Below, in pieces: positions 12,355 to 26,600 of a DNA stretch of 64,000 bases; the first letter of the stretch is position 1, and each line of letters begins with the position of its first letter. A model generated the notes under the pieces. The model worked only from the letters and a program-made list of their open reading frames with translations. It was not told where the DNA came from and searched no databases. The translations under genes were made by a program, and so were the position numbers. Source of the DNA: Lineus longissimus (lineage: Eukaryota; Nemertea; Pilidiophora; Heteronemertea; Lineidae). The stretch covers positions 13,020,349 through 13,084,348 of the forward strand of contig NC_088318.1 in NCBI RefSeq assembly GCF_910592395.1. Direction: 5' to 3'.

Positions 12355-12606
12355 TTTTTAAAATTTGGCACCAGTTTGGTACTTGTAGCATAGTTCTGGA
12401 CTGGAATTTCAAGACTTTTACATGTACATTTATACACTCCAATCCAGAATATGGATGCATGTGAAAATTGGACTGTTTTTGGCACCCAATTAATTACGGA
12501 GGTCATGTTTATAGATGGTGTAACTTCCTGGTGAAAACAAACGGGCAAAACACAAGCTCGGCTGCAACTAATGTGTACATGTATTGTTTCGTGAAACACA
12601 TTTAAG

Positions 12607-12612
12607 AATAAA
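12607..12612 (+). terminator. Polyadenylation signal AATAAA, TMEM70-like gene
   Basis: Canonical AATAAA about 250 bases after the stop codon at 12352-12354. It gives a short 3' UTR that ends before the convergent SVEP1-like gene. Confidence 0.7.
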
Positions 12613-12729
12613 ATTTGTCAACATGACCCAAAGTCTTTCTAAATTTTTTAAAAGTTCTTTTGCCACAAGTGTTGCTCTGATGGCGTTTGCTGACCTACAG
12701 TACAGGATTTTTCAGATTTCAGAATCTGA

Positions 12730-13098
12730 TCATCCATCTTGACCCCGCAATGTTTTGAGATCGCCAAGTGGTGACGCAAACGCATGAGAGTCTGGATGCT
12801 GATCATCAAGAGTTGGACAGTTGGAGTCCCATGTTTTGTTCAAGATGGCAACAGAGTGAGCCAAGATACTCTCCAAATGGGTGGCGTCCACAACGGAGTA
12901 TTGCAAACAGGTCCACTTAACATTCCCCACATCCTCAAGAGCTTGGTCACAACCTTCCGATGGAGGGACAAACAAAGCAACAGAACATCGGCATTTATGT
13001 TTCTTGACCGGATCAAAAGGTCCTAGTGAGACATGTTTTTGTCTGCTTTGTCCTCTGACAAGGACATACTCTTCGGAAAAACACGAATAGAGCCACAC
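12730..13098 (-). pseudogene. Orphan open frame of 122 codons without ATG; possible gene remnant
   Basis: The minus-strand frame is open from 13098 to a stop at 12730 and reads like protein (KKHKCRCSVALFVPPSEGCD, VDATHLESILAHSVAIL). No ATG opens it and no convincing splice acceptor precedes it. It begins just downstream of the SVEP1-like gene's poly(A) signal, so it should not be part of that transcript. I do not recognise a family. It could be a decayed gene, a transposon coding fragment or a chance ORF. Confidence 0.3.
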
Positions 13099-13117
13099 AA
13101 TTTTATAAATTGTAAGT

Positions 13118-13123
13118 TTTATT
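13118..13123 (-). terminator. Polyadenylation signal AATAAA, SVEP1-like gene
   Basis: TTTATT on the plus strand, about 245 bases past the stop codon at 13367; the only canonical signal seen in a suitable position. Confidence 0.65.
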
Positions 13124-13366
13124 GCATTGCCCTTCAGTGAAAAAACTACAAAATTATAAGGCGGCTGATATGTATTCAGTTACTCATTCAATCTATTTAC
13201 AACGATTTACAGTACATGTACCTATTGTTCAGCAGATTGGAATGCAGCCTACGTAACATCTATGATACCCTTGCTCATTTTCATAAGGCCAAGATTATAC
13301 ATGTACAACTGATCACAGTTACTTCAAAAGGCTACAAAAAGGCAAGCCCAATTCATGGAACAGAAA

Positions 13367-14646
13367 TCAGAAATACTCTCTCTGTAATTTCTCTTTCTCG
13401 TGCAGTCGGAGTATTCGTTCTTCCTCTTGTCGATAAGGTAGCTGCGGCAGTGTACGCGCCTTTGGGTTGAAGACCGGTGGTGGGCGTTTTGGAAGCTCAA
13501 GGGTTGGAATGACCGTTTTTAACGGAAGGATACCCATATAAATATCATTGTTAGAGAGTCCAGCTCCCACAGTTTTGTTTCTCGCCTCTTTGGAGATACT
13601 AGCCCCACTTGTATTTATTTGTTTCTCTACACAATCTTGCCTCGTCTCTTCAAAAATTGGCAGCAGGATATCATTCACATCAAACACAGCATTTTCCCGT
13701 CCATTTTGATTCCTCTTTAACCTTACACGATTAATCCTCGGGCTTGTTTTGCCAATATTCCGTAAACTCTCAAAACTACGTTTCAGACTATCTCTAGGGG
13801 AGGTCTTCTTTAACGATGTAAGACTCGCAGAACTTATCTTTAAATTGTCACTGGATGCAGACTTGCTGCCTTCATTATTGAGACTTTCTCGGCTTAGACT
13901 GATAATGATTTGTCCGTTAAGATTCTCATAACTATCATCTGGACTTGGAGTTGTCTGATGAGAAATACTTGATTCGCCCCCAGAGCTTCTTTTGCATTCA
14001 ATTGCAAGGTTATCACTCTCACATGGAGAACTAGATGGATACTCGAACGAACAGAATCCTGTATTAGGTAAACGTCGCTTATTTCTGGCAGAACTCATTC
14101 CAACGGGTTCTAGGTAATCATCTTCAAATGCAAGATTTTCCTGCCCAGCACCAGAAACGTTCAAATCTCTTCGTGTTTCTGATGGGACGTCACCTTTGTT
14201 TTGATCCACACCTGATTTTGGTCGTTCTTCTGCTGGTACTGTGCCCCTCAGGGGATGAGCTTGTGACATTCGTTTGAAGAAACTATTATTCCTCTCAAGA
14301 TCTGCCCTGGTGGTGACGGCATATGGTGTTGGCTCGTAGTTGATGTCAGCATAGACATGCTCTGAAAATGGGATTGCTATATAAATTATCTTGGCACATA
14401 ACAAGATTTATGGCAGCCTTGCTAACTTTAAGAGAAATAGAAATCCTTGATGCCTTGTTAAATGGAAGTAACACACCATAGAAGCACTCATCTTTTTCTG
14501 TGATGTAGTAACCTGCATATCCTCTATCATAGATAGATTCATCCTTACCCTCAAATTGTTGTCGTACATGAACATCATCACCAGGGTCAGGCTCAAATGC
14601 TGTGTTGGAGATCGAAGAAAGGACAACATCACCATGATACGGTTTC
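13367..14646 (-). other. Cytoplasmic tail exons with tyrosine and proline motifs
   Basis: Exons 14549-14646 and 13367-14361 encode most of a ~380-residue Ser-rich hydrophilic tail. Candidate signalling sites: YADI, YEPT, YLEPV, YENL (the YxN form preferred by Grb2 SH2), YMGI, and proline-rich KRPPPVF and RTLPQLPYR. The C-terminal stretch (EEERILRLHEKEKLQREYF) is charged and probably helical. No kinase or other folded domain was recognised. Confidence 0.8.
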
Positions 14647-17600
14647 CTGAAACAGCGAGTCACAGAGCTTAGAAAGTCACAGCACTTTTGGGATAGGTCT
14701 TGTAATGCATCCGTTTGGGACAGGTCCTGTAATACATTTGGGCTGAAATACATCTGACTTACTAGAACACCAGTATGCTGACACCTCCACCTGTACAACT
14801 GATATTATTGGCAACTCTCGCTTGAGAAGAGCTTGTCAGACCTACTGTTAAAGGCCACTATGCCGTTCGTGTTAATTGTACTTGCTTGTGGCTAAGATAA
14901 ATAGGAATAAACAATGCCAAAGTGCAGTTGTTATGTAAGCAAATTTGCTGAAACTTTACATTTGTAGTATGTCTACAATACAGTACTGTTGAAATTCATA
15001 TTCAGTCCCTATTCATTCAAATGGACATTTTCAAATTTTAATTCAAGTTCAATTTTCACATTTTTGAACAAACAGAACAGGCCTTTAGGGCTCTTCAACA
15101 GACACTTGAAACAAACTTGAGTGCGCACTAATATATTGATTGATTACTAGGATCAGGGTAGATATACACGGAGTCAAATCTGGTGCTCACGATATTGAGC
15201 CAAGCTGGGATAGGTCTTGTTAAGAGCATCTGGTAAATATTTAAATCTCAAGCCTTCAGCTCTGTAAAACACTGACTTATTACATTTCAAATGAACATCC
15301 AGGGAGGCAGAAGTCGATCATCACTCTCGATTGGACAATCCACCAGTACTACTAACCCCACTATTTTGCTTTAGGAAATGCCTGAATACATAGGTCAGTC
15401 AGGTACAACATCTCACCTGTAAGTTTTACTCGTAGAACTCTTGCTTGCATACACCTGGCGACGTCTGTTCCTCACGACTGCTACAATCATGAGACACACT
15501 AACCCACAGACAATACAACCAGTAACAGCACCCGCCGTGATGTAAACTTTGTTGTCATCTCCATCTGGCACGGACATTTCTGTAAGAAGATTGTTTGCAA
15601 AATGTCAATCGGGGAATGCACATATAATTTATACGAGGGAAGTAAATGGCTGGCAAATTTTTCTTCCTTTTGGTATTGCAATCTTTCTCTGTGTACAGGT
15701 TTATGAGGATATTAGCGTGCCACTACAGTTGCGTGCCAATTTCATTTATTGGCTAGTGATTTGATCTACAGCCAGGGAAGAGAAGCCACTAACAGACTGC
15801 TGTGCACTTGTGCTTGCCCTGGCATGGGCGCCAGGTACAGAGAAATTTGAGCCTCTATGATATGACAAACTGGATTGGCAAAACTTTAAAACTTATACTT
15901 ACTCTCGATTTGAAGTTCAAATCCAAAATGTTGAGAAGCAGAAAGGTCCCCCAACTTCCCATTCTTGAGCTCTTCACGCAGAATACTCATCATGTCATCT
16001 TTGGTGATGGCAGGTTCGTCTTCATACTGGACGAGCTGGAGTGTGAAGTCCACCACGACACTGCCCTTCCTGAAAGTGGAAGGCCACTGCATCTTTGCTG
16101 TTGACAGGTTAAAGTCCACAATTTGCTTTTTCTCTTGCAATTTGGAAAGCAATGGCAAACTTAAAACACACCAAATTGTCAACTCGACTGCAATAACCTT
16201 TAGATTCTGATTTTTTCCTGCATCATGGCGTAATGAGTTCGAGGATGCCTGATGTCATTCTCCATTGACCACACTCAATCTGATTTATGCACATCGTAGT
16301 CACCATTCTGAACTGCGGTCACAAGACATCATGTCTTTAGACCCTCATCAGGAGCTGATTTCCAATAGAGGAATACAATCTACTATTTCCATCCATGTCA
16401 CCTTTAGGAAATACTCACCTGATACCATTGATCTGGATGGATATCTTGCTTGATCCTCTTTTCGCTAACGGCATATATACTTGATGAATCTGGAACACAA
16501 ATGGTTAAAAAATTTAAAACTGAATAAGAAAGTCTTAGTTAACCAAGACAGGAATGTTTGATTCAGACTTCGATAGTTCTTTTAGATGTTGAGCACGCAG
16601 ATGATATCTAATATGAATTTCAAGATCAACAGCTTGTTACATAGCCTTTTTGTAATGCAAGTTGTTTAGTCTTGAAGCAAATTTGACAACTCACTGCTTT
16701 CTTGAACTCGGAATCAAATTCCTTGCTCTCCTTCAGATTGTCGCTGTACACCATCAGTAAAGTTACAGTCACATCGTATGAAGTTTTAACTTTCTTTCTG
16801 ACGATGTCACAGTAGTCCCCTCCGAAACCATCAGGACAGCGACACCTGGTTGTGTTCCCATCAAACGAACAGATCTCTCCATTATGACAGGCAGTAACTC
16901 CACAGAGATCTGAATAGTAAAACGAATCGACATTAAAGTTGTGAAAAATGGCTCCATCCATTCCTTATCCCCCCCCCCCCTGTCAAAACTAACACTCCTT
17001 CTGCTTTCTGATTGTTAGGACAGCTATAACTTCAGGTCAGCACAGAGACTTCCAATACATATCTGCAGCTTCCCCAATGCAGAAACTCTGTACTTGTCAC
17101 AAGTGCTGGCCCAGCATCCTCTTGAGACACTACACCTTTAAGCACCATAGAACAGATACTAGCAATCTTACCTATCTCTGATGTTGTCTTCATGACACTT
17201 GTTTCCATCTTGACGGGCGTATCAGGTGTTGTACGGACAGGCGTCGGTTGTATCTCTGGAATAGAGCCAAGCAGGGTTGGCAGAACAGACGTCACCCTTG
17301 CAGTTGACGTCATGCCAGGGAATGAAGTTGGATTCGGCGTTGGTCTCGGTGTTGAACTTGAACTTGAAGAAGTAGAGGAACTTTGCATGTCAGGATTGGT
17401 TGTACTTGGTATATCCTGGGACTGCTGATGTATTTCAGATGTGGATTCAGCACCTTGATAGCGTAGGGTTGAAGATTCTAAGATCGTTATGTCAGACATT
17501 GAAGTGACAGATGGGAACATTTTTCGGACGAGCTCACAGTTTTCCCCGTCAAATATTTCAGGGCATAAGCAAGCATAATCACTGCTACTAAGATGCACAC

Positions 17601-20600
17601 AGGTTCCACCATGTTTGCACGGGTTGGAATCACAAATAGTTGGTAGTTCACAATTTGGTCCCCAGGTGATGTTTGGAATTTCAGGGCAACGGCACAAATA
17701 ACCAGTGTCATCTGCATTCGATAAGACACATGTGCCGTTATTCAGGCACGGAAAATGGTTACAGTTCGGTTTGTAGGAAATGGTACAGTATCTCCCGACC
17801 CAGGGGATGACGCATCTGCATTCAAATCCAGTCAAATCAGAGAGGCAAAGTCCACCATTTTGACATGGTTCACCCTCACAGAAGTTTATCCTCTCGTCAC
17901 ATAGTCGTCCATGAAATCCGGCAGGACAAACACAATGAAACATATCATGACTCTTGACACAGGTTGCGTCATTTAAGCATGGATTGCCTCGGCAGTCGTC
18001 ATAGTTTTTCTGACAGAAATCGCCGATGGTTGAAGCTGGACATAAACACTTGTAGCCTTCAGCCATTTTGATGCAAGTACCGTTGTTCAAACAAGGCATT
18101 GATCCGCAGAGGTCCACTTCATGGTAACAGTCCCGACCTGGAAAAGATTATTTCAATAAAGAAGTTGCTTATGACCTTGGGCAAATCACTTGACTAACTG
18201 ACTGTGATGTTAATGACTCACAAGGGAATATTAGTGGTAAATTTAAGTGACAGGCCCAGCTAATCAGCTAACCCTCCTCTTAAGGCCATTGCAAGAAGCC
18301 TGAGCACTCTAAACGTTAGAGGGTCTACTTGGGGATAAGATCAGTTGCAGATGGGTTCAAGAACTCGGTCAATGTCACAGCTGGACGAATGACTGCACTT
18401 TTCCAGTGGCAAATTCTACCCACCTAAATATCCTGGTAGGCAATTACACCTCCAATCATCCAGACCGCTGCCATCGACACACGTCCCATTGTTCTTGCAA
18501 GGAGATGGCTGACACTCGTCCAAGGGATTGTCACATCGGTCCCCCACCCAACCAGGCTGGCAGCTACTGCAGGAGTAACTCCCCAACAGATCTGTACATG
18601 CATGGTTCCCATCACAATGGTAGACATCGGGGTAGAGACACTCATCGACATCTAAAGAAAGTGAATTCCAAGAAAAATTTCTTTCAACTACAGTAGAATA
18701 TATCTTAGCTGAATTACAACTGGAGTAGCTATTGTAGATTATGAATAACAGCTCTCGATTACGGTTCAAAATGACTCTTCTTGTTACTAAAGCAAAGCAA
18801 CTCCTTCTCATCCAGGCGCCAAAACTACAACAAGAGAGTCTCAGGCACAATGACGTTTATGACAGAACCTCATTGCCTGTGCAAGCGGGAATTCGAGAGC
18901 CCATGCCAAGTCACATCACACAGGGAATGTTCCAGAGACTGCCCTGTCTCTCAATGCTGGTGCACAGCCAAACCCTGAATTCAGCCCCAGTTCACCACAT
19001 CCTCCCCATCAAAAAGTTGTCCAAACATAACAAATTCTGGAAAATAACCCCCTGTTTCTTAAACTTACCGAGACAAAAACTGTCTGTCCTCAGTTCGACC
19101 TCCCCCTTGATGCCTCTTGGGAAATCCAACCAAGACAGGACATTTCCTGGATGGGTTGTGCACGTCGTTCTATCACTAATGCCTCTGATTTCCTGGTCGG
19201 ATAGAATATCCTCAAACACTTGAACCTGTGAAAGCTCGCCAATGAACGATTCACGCCGATTGAAACTTCCACCGATCGAATCTTGTTCTTGTCCTGAAGT
19301 GAGGAATGGCAGGGATTTCAATTACACCATATCTAGACCATTTGATGACATATCCTGACATGATTTGTATCACTCGGTTTGTCGATTATAACAATTCTGA
19401 TGAATTCAAGGGCCAATAGTGGGTAGATGGATGAACAGGCTAGCCCGGTTAACCACCTGTGACATCACACAAGCGTTAATAATGTCCTTGTGTTTGACGT
19501 TATTTTGTTATCTCAAAACGGACAGACAGTATGAGCCTACCTTGTGAAGTTCTCCAGTTTATCTCCCAGACCATCATCAGTTAGTCCATGCAACATGCAT
19601 CATGCTCAAAGCAACATGCTAGAGCTTACCAAGGATAAACGACCCGCCACCTTCAATATGCGTATTACTTGCCAAGCCGGTTCCTTCCACTGCCAGCGTG
19701 CCATTGAGGTGGACTCGCCATAATCCTAATGTTCCTTCCCAGCTGATACACACATGATTCCAATGCCCATCATTGAGACGTAAGCCAAGGTGTGCAACTT
19801 CACCATTAACGAACAACTAGAGAAGAAGAAGATTATTACGATCATATTCTATAGAAGGGATGACAGGCATACAGGTAGCTTGACTGAAGAGAGTTGCTAA
19901 AATATCATATAGGTCTGAATCTCAACCAAGTACAGTGGAACCTCCCTTTGAGAACACCTCTCTAATCAGGACACCTCTCTATTAAGGACAAGACTAGTCA
20001 GATCCAAGCCTAAGGGTGTCCTTAATAGAGAGGATCGACTGTAGTCACACACATGCGCAAGGAGTCTAACCCAACAGCAGGATAGACAGTCGAAAAGGTA
20101 CTACTGCAATCTATCTACAACTTTTCAAATTACCCAGTACAATTACCTGGTCGCCATAGTCGTAGAGAGTAAAGACGTTGCTACTCTCAGCAGCTAACCA
20201 GTTACTGCTTGCACCGTAAGAGAATGGTGTCCCATAATTTAATTGGTCATGTGATCTCATCCAGAATGCAACAGTTATAGTTGTCAATTTCTCTGCCATG
20301 ATTGTCACAATAGCACAGTCTGTAATGCTCGGCTTCTTGAACACCAAGTCAAACTCCTTACTATAAGCTGTAAGTTAGAAGAAAGAGAAACATACCTTTA
20401 GGTGGGATAAAGTTTTATCAGAAGATATTGAAAACTTAAGCTATCAGTTACTTATTATGTTGTGCCCATGCTACATTTTGAATGAGATAATGCCATAACT
20501 ATCGACTGCGGTAAGTTGGCCGAGATGCGGTCAGTTGGCCAATTACCCAGTGCCAACATAGTTGCTGTTATTTACCAAACCAATTCTTTAATTGTTTTGA

Positions 20601-23600
20601 AGTCACTCATCTTGCATTACAGACACTTGAATTGAAATAATGACTTTTTTCATCGTTGATAAAATCTTAAGTTGGACATGCCTTTCAGGAGACTAAAATC
20701 ATACATAAGCTGTATCAATACATACTTAATTCACAATTCTTCCCAGCAAATCCATCATGACATCGACAATGGTAATCAGCGACATCATCAGCACATATCC
20801 CACCATTCAAACACGGCTGACTATCACATTCATTGATGGTGTTTTCACATTCTGGCCCAGAGTAGCCTTCCATGCAATCGCATGTGTGGGAAGTCCCTTG
20901 TGATTTGCAGGTTGCACCATTTTTGCAGGGGGTACCGATACAAGCATCTAGGATAGCCTCACAGTGTTCACCTAAACAGAGAGGAGATTAAAATTCCAAT
21001 CTTATGTGAGAATAATACGACTTCAATACTCTTATAAGCCAAAGCTGGCGCACGGGCCCTTTCATTAGGGAACTAGGTGACACTATGATAAACAAACTTT
21101 TATGCGGTGATGAAAAATCAAACTTACCAGCAAAACCAGGAAAGCACTCACAACGGAATCCACCCACAAGGTCAGTGCAGTTGCCATGGATACACACACC
21201 CTCTGTACAATCGTCCACATCATGGTCACAGTTTTGACCGCTGTATCCCATCGTGCAGTAGCAGGTGTAGTTGGCAATCGCGTCAACACAGGAACCACCA
21301 TTTCGACACGGAGCAGATTCGCACTCATCTACTTCAAAGTCACAATGTTCACCGGTATAGCCAGGTAAACATTTACAATTGTACCCATTGACCTCATCGA
21401 CACATGTAGCTTCATGTTGGCAGGGTGATGACATGCACTCATTGACCTCCGCAGAGCAGTCGTCATCGGTCCATCCAGCATCACAATCACAACTAAAGCC
21501 GCCTTTTCCATTGATGCATCGACCGTGTGGGCAGACGTTCTCTTGACAGTAGTCAATGTCTAAAAGAGACCAAAATACATAAGTTCCAATGAATTGAGAA
21601 ACTATCGGGCATCAAATTTCTCACACAATGAGCCTTAATTTACCAGTAGTATACTACAGTATTGAACTTCCACAAATAAATCGCAGTCACAATGACCTTG
21701 AGTGGGCATTGCTGAGTAACTGAAGGTAAGTCACCAAAAGTGTAAAGTTAATTTGATTTGCTCTCTGTCAATCATAGTCTCGCAAATATTCTGTCGGCAA
21801 AATGGTGGTTCAGATTTTGACAATTCCGCAGGCACGATTTAAAAAAACAACAAACTGACACCTACCTATACAAGAATGCAAACTGTCTGCCCCAATGTTC
21901 AAGGTCTCCTTCAGATCTGGACAGCTGTGACAGACCTGGGCACCAGGGTTTGGTTGGTACGTGTTGAAAGGACAGGGAACGCATGGCTCCAGACCTGAGG
22001 AAGGACTGTAATATCCTGGACGACATTCATCTAGAGAAGAACACTTAAAATTGAATTTTGCACGACCAATATAATGCCTCTTCATTTCCCATGTCTCAGT
22101 CAGTGTCAGAGCAACTGATGCATCGACTCATTACTATGGAATTCTCACACGCGAGTTCCTGAATGAAACCCTCTTGTCTCAACTTACTCTTGAATATTCA
22201 TACATTATGTGTAAAGAGCCAGGAGTTTTAGTTCAGTACATCTTGGGAAGAAACATACTAGCTGGGTTCTCACCCGAGATTGAATTTGGCATTGGCATGG
22301 TTGCCAGCAGTGTTAACTGCTTGGCTATATGACTCTTTCATAACTGGTGACTAACTGATTGAGTAACTGTCAAATGATTGATGAGGCAGACTGAAAACTG
22401 ATACACCAAGGAATATCTTTGTCTTACCGATACATTCGTAAGAAAAGCTTGCTCTGATACTGAGGGTCCCAGTTCCCGGTGGGCAACTGTGACATCTCTT
22501 AGCTCTGGACTCAACTTGATATGTCCCAAAGTCACAGGGATCACATGGCTCCAGACCCGTCACTGAAAATGTACCTGGTCGACATGGATCTGAAAGACAC
22601 AAGATGTAAAAGAAGTTTATTTTGCAATTTTGTGAAATTGCAACTTTTAAGCTCACTGCACTATTTAATTTGGTGTTTTTACTACCCCACTGTAACAGTA
22701 ATTTCTTTTTTGTGGCCAGATGTTTTTGCAAATACCGAAAACGTGAAAATAAAGGCACCCAAATAATTCCGGGTATTCAGTGTTTTGGTAGGCTACTCTC
22801 ATCATCATCATCGTAACAAGGTCAGAGGAATAATACTGTTGAATGATTAACTCAGGTTGAAGCAAGTTATTTCTCTGAAATAGACATGAAAAGAAAAGTG
22901 ACTCAGAAACTTCTTTAAGAAATGCTTACCAGAACAGTCTTCAAATGCAATAGCCCCAGGTCCCATTGTCATCTTCTTGTCCGGGCAGACTTCACACTCC
23001 GTACTTGCTTCCTCATCCTGGTAGAAACCAACTTGGCAGAGTTTGCAATCTACCCCATTGTGGTAGCTGCCGATAGGGCAGTTTACTGAAATGGATTAGA
23101 ATGAATTCCTTGAGTATTCATGTGACTTTGAAGAGAATCCCCACCATCCTGCAGCCCCCGTCCAGAGAGCCTGCATCCCAGGACAACTCAGGAGCAGCGG
23201 TAGCGCAGGTATTGCTTCTGACCATGGAGCAGCTGATACTGAGAATCAAATAGCTTGACTTAAACGATATAAACCCACAACCAATTGGGTTGAGAATTAG
23301 ATATCAACAAACGCCCTGATTATTCTGGCCCTTTTAACTTAACTAAAGAGACTCATCAGAAAGTTCTGTCTCTAAAGACTCAATTTCAGCACATGTGAGC
23401 ATAATAGTAGCTGGGATGAACTCACCACATCGTGCACTGTAATCCTCCAATACCAAAATCTGTCCAATTGTACAATTTGTCACAAACCCTACAGTCATAT
23501 TCATCCCGAGATCAGCGACAAGTTGAGCTGAAACGTTCACCCCAAGGCCTTCTTTGTTTACTTCATATTCAATATCCAAAAGTTTATACTTTAAATCCGT

Positions 23601-26600
23601 CTGCATTGTTTTGGTGATAGGAACGCTCGCGTCTGCTTCAGCCTCAATGGAGAATTCGACTAAAAATGTAACGTTTTCGTGTGCCGCGTCTTTTCCTGTT
23701 CCATCGTCTTTCGTTTTGTCGTCATCTTCAACTCCATCTCCGCCTTCTAGTCCATCTGCCACAGGACGAACAGACCTACGTGGCCTGTAGTGATAATCAC
23801 CTTCAAAGTATGACCTCTGACCCTGTGAATCTGACCTTTGACCTTCAGAATCACCATCCGATGGTTCATTTTCAAAAATGTGTTTCGTGACAGGCCCACC
23901 AGTTGTGTAAGATGGTGCTTCTCCATTCTGCATCAGGACATGTGACGGTAGACTCACGTGACAATGAACACGTACATCTTTTAAGTTACACTTGATATCA
24001 AGTTGGGTGCAAATACTGCTTGAATACGATGTCAACTTTTGCCAACTCATGATGCGAATATGCTCCTTGACTGTGACATCCAGACATGACCCGCCATAAT
24101 AATGATACTTCACCTCACCACGTAGTCTTGCACGCCCACTCCTGTACGTTCCTGGAAAAAAAGGTTGAGATGAATTATCAGATTATTGCACAGCTTGTTG
24201 GATAAAATCTTTGGTCTGTCCCACAATACCACTTGAATTGGTGAAGCTTCCAAGATAGATATATTCCTGGATATTCAGAGTTCTTTGAACAAGATTCAAA
24301 ATTGAATAAAATTCCCTGTCCCTGACTTCACTTCTATCAGGCTTTCTAAAGGCCCATCGCTTCAATAAATCGGCCATGTCAAGTTTTATTTTGAGCCAGT
24401 TCATTGCACAACAGGCATAAGCTTCTCAACATTAGTAACTCCAAACTCACGAGAACAATGAGGCCACTTTTCCATCCAATTGCCGTTGCTATCACAGTAA
24501 TAATAATCCGATGGTGGGAAAGCGAAATCATATTGTTCGTTACACATGACACTGCACTGCAAGAGAAACTGGGCACCCTTGTGGCAAACAGCTACACCAT
24601 TTTGAGGCTCTGGCAATCTTTTACAAGATTTTGCTGAAAGTAAAGATGGGACGAAAATCAGCTGAGGTGTTATAAAACTGATGAGTAAGTTGTCTTCGCA
24701 CTTCACCTCTGTAGTCCGTTCCAAGAAAAAATGGCACTCCACACTCCATGGCTAACTTGAGTGCAACTCGACAGCTCAACTAAGTATAAGTAACAAGTGC
24801 TGACATCAAACCCTCCCATACGAAGAAAGTTAAAATGGGTCTCCAAAGGGCTTTTTAATGCTCATATGAAATTCGCTCTCAACCAAATATAACTTACCCG
24901 TGACATTGACAGAAAACTGGCAGACGACCTCCTGGAAACCATCAGGGTAACAATGCACTTGATGAACGCCTAAAGAAAACCTATCACCGCTACCCCTGGA
25001 GCAGTGATAGTTGAGCGTCTCGTTGTCCTGGTCCAAGAAGATGGGATCAGGCCAATGGACAGTCATGGATTGGCTGGTGACATTGGCAATGGTGATGTTT
25101 GCGGGGCAGAATATGACTTTTGCATTACGCCCTAGAGAAAGAAGAAATGTTTTTATGAATCAGAATGATTTAAAACTGAACTCTACATGTAGGCTACTGT
25201 TTATTTGTACTCAATTAAAATGGACAGTTTTATTTTTCAGAAATTTTAAGAAATCGCAAAAAAACTGTATTGCAAAATGGGTGATAAGGGAACTTATTTC
25301 ATTTTTCCTCGCCTTACCTATGACATTGATTTTCCTGTTACACTGAGCCTGGTTACCAGCAGAATCTCTTACAACATACTGCAACACGTGGAGACCAACC
25401 AAGAAGATGTTCGACACCTGCCCATTCACCTGATACGTGAAATTATACGAGTTATCACGTATCGTGGGTTTGTTGCTTTGCCAATGGAAGATGGTTGTGT
25501 TCTGACCATGCTTGGTGTATGCGATGACGTCATCTGGACACGTGATAGCTGGAGGCTGTGTGTCTGAAATCAAGAAAGAAACGCACAATGAGAGTATAAT
25601 CACGATGACTGCATCTACCAAGTAGAGTGTGAGGCTCGGCAAATCATGACCAAGCTTTCTTACCGTGGCAGACAAGATCCTTCCCTCTCCATTTCCCGCC
25701 CTCCCCACACGTTTTTATCCAACGGTCAACGTCATTGCTGTGCTGCTTGATCGCTCCAACAAGTGGAAGTTGAAACCCGTCGCGACATATCACACTGCAA
25801 TGCTTGTTGTATGGCTGTCTGACTTGAGTGCAGGAGTTTGGGCTGGTCAACGTGTAGCTGATGGCCGGTAGAGGGGGACACCTGATGTCTGAAAGAGGTT
25901 CAAGAGATGAGTGGCTTGTTGGCAGTGAGTCAAATTCTGAGGCAAATAAACCAAACTGAAGCCTAACAGTTTTGCACAAAAACACCTTGGAAGAAGAACT
26001 CCTCCAAAGTGCAGAGTGAATACTGATGAAGATACAGACTCACCTATGCATTTTGCTGGAGTGCCACTCCACCTCGCATGCTCCCCACAAGTCCTATCAG
26101 CATCACCAAATACCATCTGTCCAGGCTTACAGGCAACCCGTGCTATGCTTCCAAACGTGGTGGTGCCATTGACATACTGCACATTGCCATCCGTGCTAAG
26201 TTCTTCAATTGTTCCACAGTCAACAACTGAAAAAAATATTAACTTACTTCTTAGGCATAACTTACTTTTACGGACCGGTATGATTTGCCATGATCACTTT
26301 TATGACTCAAGCTTTGTCTCCACTGCAATGGCAAGATGAATCACTCACAGGAATCACTCACTGAATCAAACTTAGCCCATGTGATTACCAATTTCACCCA
26401 CAAGCTCTTGCCTATAGTCACCCTTCTAAGTTGTAGTTGTTTGATTTCAAGTGTGGCATTAGACTCACCTTCACATTCCGGAGGTTCTCCCGACCATGAT
26501 CCATTTCCGTGACAAACCAGTGCAGGGAAACTATCAAGGCGGTAGCCTCGGTTGCAACCAAAATGACAGGAATTATGGGCGGTGTTACGGCATGAGACAC

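Noticed and set aside
18741-19223. 160-codon plus-strand frame
   Set aside because: It runs antisense through SVEP1-like intron and pentraxin exon sequence, with no splice or family support.
24183-24404. 73-codon minus frame between the last sushi exon and the linker exon of the SVEP1-like gene
   Set aside because: No AG acceptor in the frame gives the required phase 1 and no usable donor is present. The flanking exons (24451-24633 and 23426-24151) join directly in phase, so this is treated as intron.
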